A DNA stretch of 10,839 bases. Origin: Deltaproteobacteria bacterium. GTDB lineage: Bacteria; Myxococcota_A; Polyangia; Polyangiales; Houyiibacteriaceae. Each line of letters starts with the position of its first letter. Position 1 is the first letter of the stretch. A program made the position numbers and the translations under genes. Location: NCBI GenBank assembly GCA_003647035.1, contig QMMB01000061.1:1-10839 (forward strand), read 5' to 3'. A model generated the notes under the pieces. It made no database searches. It saw only the letters and a list, made by a program, of their open reading frames with translations, and was not told the DNA's origin. Below are positions 5,784 to 10,839 of this stretch, piece by piece.

Positions 5784-8700
5784 GTGCGCTTGTGCCATCA
5801 GTGCGGCGCGTCGGTAGAAGTCGACGCCCGCTTTTGTTCCGCCTGTGGGGCCTCCTCGGACGAGCCCGAGGGAGGCGGGGCCTCGGATCCGCTCGTTGGT
5901 CGAGTCGTTGGTGGGACCTACTTGTTGCAGGAGGTCGTCGGCGTTGGCGGCATGGGGCGCGTCTACAAGGCGGAGCAATCGACGCTTGGGCGCACCGTCG
6001 CGGTCAAGGTCATCCACCCGCATCTCCTCGGCGACGAGCAGACGGTCGCGCGATTCTACCAGGAGGCTCGGGCCTCCAGCCGACTGAACCACCCAAACAG
6101 CGTCAGCATCATCGACTTCGGTCGAACCGACGACGGAATCCTCTATCTCGCGATGGAATTCTTGAGCGGCAAGGACTTGGCCCTCGTGATGCACGAGGAG
6201 GGGCCGCTCGAGGTGGGGCGGGTGTGCAACATCTTGGCCAACACGCTCGACGCGCTCGGCGAAGCGCACGACCTCGGCATCGTGCACCGCGATCTGAAGC
6301 CTGAGAACATCATCCTGCGTCCACTCAGGTCGGGAGACGATTTGGTAAAGGTCGTCGACTTCGGCCTCGCTACGATTCTCGGCAAGGAAAGCTCGATCAC
6401 GAAGCCAGGGTTAGTGTGCGGTACCCCGGATTACATGTCTCCCGAGCAGGGGCGCGGCGACGGTGTCGATGGCCGGGGCGACATTTACGCGCTCGGCGTT
6501 GTCTTGTTCGAGCTCTTGGTCGGCCACTTGCCGTATATCGACGACACGCCAACACGAGTCGTGTTGAGGCATCTCAACGATCCGGTTCCCGACCCGCGCG
6601 TCGCTAACCCCGGCCGAGACATTCCCGACCGTCTCGCCGAGGTGACGATGAAGGCGCTCGCCAAGGACGCCAACGATCGCTACCAACTCGCCCGAGACAT
6701 GCAGTCTGCGCTGCGCGGGGCTCTCGAAGATTTGCGCGTGAGTCGCACGTCGGCCACGCCCTGTCCGAACTGTGGCGCTGCCGTATCTCTCGCCCAGAAC
6801 TTCTGCGGAGAGTGCGGGGCGCGGATCGCGGGCCCCGAACCTGCTCTTGGGAGCAACCGCTCGCTCCGTCCATCGTTCTACCCGCCGCTCGGTTCGCAGC
6901 GAACGTTCGTGGGGCGTGAGGACGAGCTCGGCCTGATTCGCGAGCATCGACACGCAGCCGCGCAGGGCGCGCATTGGGTTCACGTCTTTGGCGAACCTGG
7001 TGTCGGCAAGACGCGATTCCTCACCGAGGTCGCCGAGGTGGCGGCCGCCGATGGTGACCTCGTCATCGGGGCGGGTGCGCATCCGACCGGTGCGCCGGTT
7101 CCCTACTCCGCGATCCGAACCATTCTGGCCGAGCTTCTCGAGGTCGACGGTTCAGAGCTGGGGAGGATGGCTGACCGCAGGGACGAGCTTGGTTCGGCTC
7201 TGGCGGTTGCAGGCGTGGATGAGGTGATGAACCCCGCAGGGTTGCTCGGCGGCGACGGCCGGTCTCGAACGGGGGCTGTGGCCGAGGCGCTGGCCTGCGC
7301 GGTGCGTCGCGCCCGGGGGCGCGCATCGAGTGGCCGCGTGATGTTGATCGTCGATGATCTTTCGTATTGCGACGGACTCACACAGCGGACGGTCATCGAG
7401 CTGGCGCGCGTGTTGGGCAGCGAGCCCGTGCTCTTGGTCACCGCCGGCGACCACAATCGCGGCGTGCTCGCGAACGAAACCATCCACCTCGACGGACTGG
7501 ACTCCGAGGAAGCAGAAAGATTTTTGGCGGGGTCGTTCCATCTTCGTCTGGTGTCCGGGCTTCACAAGCTCACCGAGGCGGTCGGCGGTAGCGTTCTGCC
7601 ATTGCACCTAGAGCAGCTCGAGGCGCTCGGGGTTTCTCCGGACGATGGCCCACCGCCTCGGTTGGCTGACGCAATTGCCCAGCGTACCGAGCGCGCCGAT
7701 GTCGATGCGCAACGCCTGCTTCAATCCGCCGCGGTCCTCGGCCGAACCTGCGACCTAGACGCGCTTCGCGCTGTTTCGGGGGACAACGAGTTGACGGGCC
7801 TCGATGAGCTGTCCGGCAGCTCACTCATTGTGCTCGATGGCTCGCAGGTGAGCATCGTCCATCCGTTCATTGCAGATCTAGTCGAGGCGTCGATTCCTGC
7901 CGAGGCGCGCCGCCAACTCCATCGCCGTGCCTACGAGGTATTGAGCGAGCTGCGGGCGCCACAGGAGGTTCGCGCCGCGCACGCCTTCCGTGGGGTAGAA
8001 CCCGTGACGAGCTTGGTCGTGCTCGAGAAGGCGGGCGACACGTCGATGGCTAGGGGCGACCATCTCGGCGCGGTCCTCGAGTATCGCCGCGCTCTCGAGC
8101 TCGCTCGACGCGAAACGTTGGAGAGTGGAGACACCGTCTACGATCGCGCGATTGCGACGTTTAGCCGGAAGCTCGGCGAAGCGCTCGCGCGTTCCGGGGA
8201 TGCGGCCGGCGCGGACGGCGTGCTGCGGGAAGCGATCGATCTGACGGTGCCCAACAGCGCCGATCGCGCGAAGATGTTGCTGTCACTCGGACGCATCGCC
8301 GCACGTCGCGATCGCCCTCGGGATGCGATGCGCTACTTCGGCCAAGCGCTCGAGTTGGTCGCCGGGATCGAGCCCTCGGTCGAATCTCATCTACAGGTCG
8401 CTATCGGACGCATCCGGCGAATCGAAGGCGACCCGCACCATGCGGCCAACGCGTATCGCCGCGCGCTCGAGCTCTTCGCCGAGATCGGCGCCACTGCAGA
8501 CACCGTGACCCGAACCCAACTCGAGCTCGCGGATGCGCTGACCGCGGCGGGCGATTACGAAGGTGCAGCTCTGCAGCTCGGGGACATCGATCGGGACGGT
8601 CGGGCCAACGGCGCCACCAGCATGGTCGCCCGTGCGGTCGGCATGTTGGGGTCGATCGACGAGCTGGCTGGCAGGGCCCGCGACGCCCAAGTTCGCTACG

Positions 8701-8792
8701 AAGAAGCCGCTTCTCTCGCCGCGCAGGCTGGCGACGCCCCCGGCTACCGCCGTTGGCTTTCAGCAAGCAAAACGCTCCGAGCCAGCATCTAA
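5784..8792 (+). CDS. Hanks-type Ser/Thr kinase with two zinc ribbons, AAA ATPase and TPRs
   Basis: The protein has 1002 residues and no transmembrane segment was noticed. In order: a zinc ribbon with Cys4, Cys7, Cys18 and Cys21; a protein kinase domain at about 43-315; a second zinc ribbon with Cys327, Cys330, Cys341 and Cys344; an AAA_16-type ATPase beginning FVGRE at 375, with Walker A GEPGVGKT at 403-410 and a Walker B-like LIVDD at 521-525; then helical TPR-like repeats from about 745 to 990. The kinase keeps the glycine loop (GVGGMGRV, 53-60), Lys75, Glu94, HRDLKPEN (168-175), DFG (192-194) and SPEQ in place of APE, so it should be active and of the RD type. The kinase-ATPase-TPR layout recalls PknK-like regulators and is common in myxobacteria. 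It probably senses a cytoplasmic signal through the ATPase/TPR part; substrates are unknown. The gene upstream is a c-di-GMP-style regulator. Confidence 0.93.
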   Translation: MRLCHQCGASVEVDARFCSACGASSDEPEGGGASDPLVGRVVGGTYLLQEVVGVGGMGRVYKAEQSTLGRTVAVKVIHPHLLGDEQTVARFYQEARASSRLNHPNSVSIIDFGRTDDGILYLAMEFLSGKDLALVMHEEGPLEVGRVCNILANTLDALGEAHDLGIVHRDLKPENIILRPLRSGDDLVKVVDFGLATILGKESSITKPGLVCGTPDYMSPEQGRGDGVDGRGDIYALGVVLFELLVGHLPYIDDTPTRVVLRHLNDPVPDPRVANPGRDIPDRLAEVTMKALAKDANDRYQLARDMQSALRGALEDLRVSRTSATPCPNCGAAVSLAQNFCGECGARIAGPEPALGSNRSLRPSFYPPLGSQRTFVGREDELGLIREHRHAAAQGAHWVHVFGEPGVGKTRFLTEVAEVAAADGDLVIGAGAHPTGAPVPYSAIRTILAELLEVDGSELGRMADRRDELGSALAVAGVDEVMNPAGLLGGDGRSRTGAVAEALACAVRRARGRASSGRVMLIVDDLSYCDGLTQRTVIELARVLGSEPVLLVTAGDHNRGVLANETIHLDGLDSEEAERFLAGSFHLRLVSGLHKLTEAVGGSVLPLHLEQLEALGVSPDDGPPPRLADAIAQRTERADVDAQRLLQSAAVLGRTCDLDALRAVSGDNELTGLDELSGSSLIVLDGSQVSIVHPFIADLVEASIPAEARRQLHRRAYEVLSELRAPQEVRAAHAFRGVEPVTSLVVLEKAGDTSMARGDHLGAVLEYRRALELARRETLESGDTVYDRAIATFSRKLGEALARSGDAAGADGVLREAIDLTVPNSADRAKMLLSLGRIAARRDRPRDAMRYFGQALELVAGIEPSVESHLQVAIGRIRRIEGDPHHAANAYRRALELFAEIGATADTVTRTQLELADALTAAGDYEGAALQLGDIDRDGRANGATSMVARAVGMLGSIDELAGRARDAQVRYEEAASLAAQAGDAPGYRRWLSASKTLRASI

Positions 8793-8797
8793 CACTC

Positions 8798-8806
8798 TGC
8801 TATGCT
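8798..8806 (+). promoter_or_regulatory. Extended -10 promoter of the small lipoprotein gene (leaderless type)
   Basis: TGC followed by TATGCT (8801-8806) matches an extended -10 (TGN plus TATNNT). The ATG at 8814 follows seven bases later. No convincing -35 is visible, which fits an extended -10 promoter. The hexamer is the same TATGCT as in front of the kinase gene. It lies in the 21-base gap after the kinase stop. Confidence 0.5.
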
Positions 8807-8813
8807 TCGCCCC

Positions 8814-9374
8814 ATGCGGCGCTGTTGGTGGATCTGCGTTCTGACTGCTTCGTTTGGCTGCGATACGCTCGGTCAGTTCAGCACTGGGGATGCGGACATC
8901 TACCGCGGTGAGATCGCCGGCATCTACGATCCACTGAACTGCCCCGCCGGCATTGACTGCTCGTTCATTCGCCGAACCTTTCCGTCCGGGGTGACCTTGG
9001 ACCTCACGTTCGATCCCGAGCAGCAGTACGAGAATCCGGGCACGATTTCGACGAGCGGCGAGTCTTGTGGCCCCACGTTCACCAATGCCCCTTTGCTGCC
9101 CATTCCGGCCCTCGCCCATGATCAGCTCGGCCTCTACGAGTTTCCGGGCGGCGGCAGGATTCGAAACTACATGTTTGTCGTTCGTCCCGATACCGGCCCG
9201 CTTGCCGGGCGAGACGCGATGGTGTTCTTGTCGCTCCTCCGCGGCGGCGACATCGAGGTGCGAGTCGTTGCCGGTCCCGGGTTGGTCATTTGCGATCCGG
9301 CGGACTGCGCCACGATCGATGCGGGCCAGTGCGACTATTTCGGTGTGTTCGGGCTTCATCGGGAGCCGCTTTGA
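8814..9374 (+). CDS. Small cysteine-rich lipoprotein of unknown function
   Basis: The protein has 186 residues from the ATG at 8814. The signal peptide is MRRCWWICVLTASFGC with lipidated Cys16. Asp17 at +2 would mean inner-membrane retention under the E. coli rule, which may not apply here. The mature part has six cysteines (43, 49, 85, 160, 165 and 173), enough for three disulfides, and a predicted beta-rich makeup, for example the stretch around RNYMFVVRP. I do not recognise a family. Another ATG at 8802 is in frame and adds four residues, but it lies inside the proposed -10 element, so 8814 is preferred. The TGA stop shares one base with the tsaD ATG, so the two genes are probably coupled, although a functional link with tRNA modification is not expected. 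Confidence 0.78.
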   Translation: MRRCWWICVLTASFGCDTLGQFSTGDADIYRGEIAGIYDPLNCPAGIDCSFIRRTFPSGVTLDLTFDPEQQYENPGTISTSGESCGPTFTNAPLLPIPALAHDQLGLYEFPGGGRIRNYMFVVRPDTGPLAGRDAMVFLSLLRGGDIEVRVVAGPGLVICDPADCATIDAGQCDYFGVFGLHREPL

Positions 9375-10450
9375 TGCGCGTGCTCGGGATTGAGAGCTCG
9401 TGTGACGAAACCGCCGCGGCGCTGGTCACCGAAACGGGAGAGGTGTTGGCGGATGTCATAGCGAGCCAGATCGCGATGCACGGGCCCTACGGCGGCATCG
9501 TCCCCGAGCTCGCGTCGCGCGCGCACATGCAAGCGATCATCCCCGTCATTCGCGAGGCCCTTGCTGGCACGGCGGGCGGCCTCGACGGCGTCGACGCGAT
9601 CGCGGTCACGCAGGGTCCCGGCTTGGTGGGCTCGCTCTTAGTGGGCGTACAAGTCGCCAAAGCATTGGCGTGGAGCACCGGAAAGCCGCTCGTTGGCGTG
9701 AATCACTTGGACGGCCATCTATTGGCGGTGTACCTGCGTCGGCCCGGGGAAGACGAACCGCAGGATGGGCCGGCGATGCCGTATGTGGGTTTGCTGGTGA
9801 GCGGCGGTCACACGGCGCTTTATCGCGTTGAAAGCTTTGACGACATCGTGCTCCTCGCGCAGACCCGCGATGACGCCGCAGGCGAGGCCTTCGACAAGGC
9901 AGGCAAGCTTCTCGGACTCGGCTATCCCGGCGGGCCGCTGATCGACCGCTTGGCGGCCCGCGGAGACGCCTCCGCCTTTTCGTTTCCGCTTCCGATGGCG
10001 TCGCGGAAGATCCTCGACTTCAGCTTCTCCGGGCTCAAGACAGCGTTGGCGCGTCACGTTCAAGAGCATGGTGTCCCGGACGACGAGCAGGAGCTCGCCG
10101 ACCTGTGCGCTTCGTTTCAGGGCGTCATCGTAGAGAGCCTCGTTCGCAAGTCGATCCTCGCGTGCGAGCAGGAGGAGCTCGACCAGCTGGTCATCACCGG
10201 CGGCGTCGCGGCCAATAGCGGGTTGCGCGCGCGCGCCAAGGAGGCGGGTGAAGTCGATGGCCTTCGCCTTTTCGGGCCGCCTCCGATCTCGTGCACCGAC
10301 AATGCTGCAATGATCGCAATGGCTGCCGCGCATCGCTTGGCGGCAGGCGAGCAGGATGATCTCTCGTTTGCGGTCTATTCACGCGCCCCGGACCGGCGCC
10401 GCGGCAAATTCCGGCCAGATGGCTCCCACGTCCAGCGCAAGTCACGATAG
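9374..10450 (+). CDS. tsaD: tRNA N6-threonylcarbamoyladenosine transferase TsaD
   Basis: The protein has 358 residues, normal for the Kae1/Qri7/YgjD family. TsaD transfers the threonylcarbamoyl group from threonylcarbamoyl-AMP to A37 of tRNAs reading ANN codons, working with TsaB and TsaE in the cytoplasm. Hallmarks seen: MRVLGIESSCDE at the N-terminus, GGIVPELASRAH at 40-51, the metal-binding HLDGH with His111 and His115, the nucleotide-binding VSGGHT at 142-147, GGVAAN at 276-281, and CTDNAAMIA with Asp309. The start ATG at 9374 overlaps the TGA of the previous gene by one base and has GGGAG eight bases upstream (9361-9365). The frame runs open from 9290, but only the 9374 start gives the canonical N-terminus. 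priA follows after 7 bases. Confidence 0.97.
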   Translation: MRVLGIESSCDETAAALVTETGEVLADVIASQIAMHGPYGGIVPELASRAHMQAIIPVIREALAGTAGGLDGVDAIAVTQGPGLVGSLLVGVQVAKALAWSTGKPLVGVNHLDGHLLAVYLRRPGEDEPQDGPAMPYVGLLVSGGHTALYRVESFDDIVLLAQTRDDAAGEAFDKAGKLLGLGYPGGPLIDRLAARGDASAFSFPLPMASRKILDFSFSGLKTALARHVQEHGVPDDEQELADLCASFQGVIVESLVRKSILACEQEELDQLVITGGVAANSGLRARAKEAGEVDGLRLFGPPPISCTDNAAMIAMAAAHRLAAGEQDDLSFAVYSRAPDRRRGKFRPDGSHVQRKSR

Positions 10451-10457
10451 GTCCTCG

Positions 10458-10839
10458 ATGCCGGAGAGCGCATCCGACTCCATTGTCTCACCCTACGTCG
10501 AAGTGGCCCTGCCGGTTCCGCTTCGCAAGGTGTTCACGTACGACGTGCCGATCGGCCTCAAGGGTGCCCTGCAGCGTGGCAGTCGCGTTGCCGTCTCTTT
10601 CAGTCGCCGGAAGCTGGCGGGATTCGTGGTGAGCGGCCGGGAGGACCTCCCCGATGGGGTGGCGCGCGCGCTTCCCGTCGCGGGGCTTCTCGAACCCGAG
10701 CCGGTGTTCACCTCGGAGCTTCTGAGGGTTTTGGACCGCGCAGCGAAGTACTACATGCACCCGCTCGGCGAAGTCTTGCGCGCGGCGGCCCCGGCGCTTC
10801 CTGCGGCCGCGATGCGTCGCCCCCGCGCCGGCGGCCTTC
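10458..10839 (+). CDS. priA: Primosomal protein N' (replication restart helicase PriA), 5' part
   Basis: Only the first 127 codons are in the window. They encode the N-terminal DNA-binding (3'-end binding) domain of PriA: YVEVALPVPLRKVFTYDVP at about 13-31, GSRVAVSF, then RRKLAGFVV, and near the edge AAKYYMHPLGEVLRAAAPALP. PriA recognises stalled forks and D-loops and reloads the replicative helicase; its helicase and zinc-binding domains would lie beyond the right edge. The ATG at 10458 has a weak AGG six bases upstream. An in-frame ATG at 10419, inside tsaD, would add 13 residues and is less likely. The gene is closely spaced after tsaD, so cotranscription is probable. Confidence 0.92.
   Translation, partial: MPESASDSIVSPYVEVALPVPLRKVFTYDVPIGLKGALQRGSRVAVSFSRRKLAGFVVSGREDLPDGVARALPVAGLLEPEPVFTSELLRVLDRAAKYYMHPLGEVLRAAAPALPAAAMRRPRAGGL

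Noticed and set aside
8760..9359. A 199-codon open frame on the minus strand opposite the small lipoprotein
   Set aside because: The plus-strand frame has a lipobox signal peptide, paired cysteines and an overlap with tsaD; the antisense frame has none of these.
9719..10333. A 204-codon open frame on the minus strand inside tsaD
   Set aside because: It is fully antisense to a conserved housekeeping gene and has no recognisable motif.
1..10839. CRISPR arrays, tRNA or rRNA genes, insertion sequences, integrase or toxin-antitoxin genes
   Set aside because: No regularly spaced direct repeats, terminal inverted repeats, transposase motifs or recognisable RNA genes were seen by eye.

Overview
The window is GC-rich, fully coding bacterial chromosome. 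Its gene content points to the Myxococcota (former Deltaproteobacteria, Polyangia/Myxococcia-like): a giant Hanks-type kinase fused to an AAA ATPase and TPRs, a PATAN (DUF4388) regulator with MshEN, HD-GYP and receiver modules, several small cysteine-containing lipoproteins, and a lipoprotein multiheme cytochrome. This assignment is an inference from gene style, since there is no rRNA or other marker to fix it.

Layout. (1) Minus strand, 3564 down to 1: a putative operon of an unknown lipoprotein (3049-3564), an MlaE-type permease (2231-3052, coupled by a GTGA overlap), a pentaheme cytochrome c/TPR lipoprotein (36-2186), and probably the first codons of a further gene running off the left edge (1-24). 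(2) A 97-bp divergent promoter region, 3565-3661. (3) Plus strand, signalling: a MshEN/HD-GYP/receiver/PATAN protein (3662-5719) and a zinc-ribbon/kinase/zinc-ribbon/AAA/TPR protein (5784-8792). (4) Plus strand: a small secreted lipoprotein (8814-9374) overlapping tsaD by one base (9374-10450), then the start of priA (10458 to the right edge).

How the parts fit. The minus operon looks like cell-envelope work: lipid transport plus a surface- or periplasm-anchored redox protein. The two large plus-strand genes look like intracellular signalling. The first carries changes at its HD-GYP and receiver active sites, which suggests a scaffold or sensor rather than an enzyme or phosphorelay protein. 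The kinase keeps all its catalytic residues. tsaD and priA are housekeeping genes (tRNA t6A modification and replication restart).

The most general observation is regulatory. Four genes that appear to head transcription units have a TANNNT -10-like hexamer ending 6-9 bases before the start codon and no usable Shine-Dalgarno sequence. Several internal genes instead have a Shine-Dalgarno sequence or overlap the previous gene. This suggests leaderless transcripts. I found no CRISPR array, tRNA, insertion sequence or phage gene, and no gap without a gene longer than about 100 bases.
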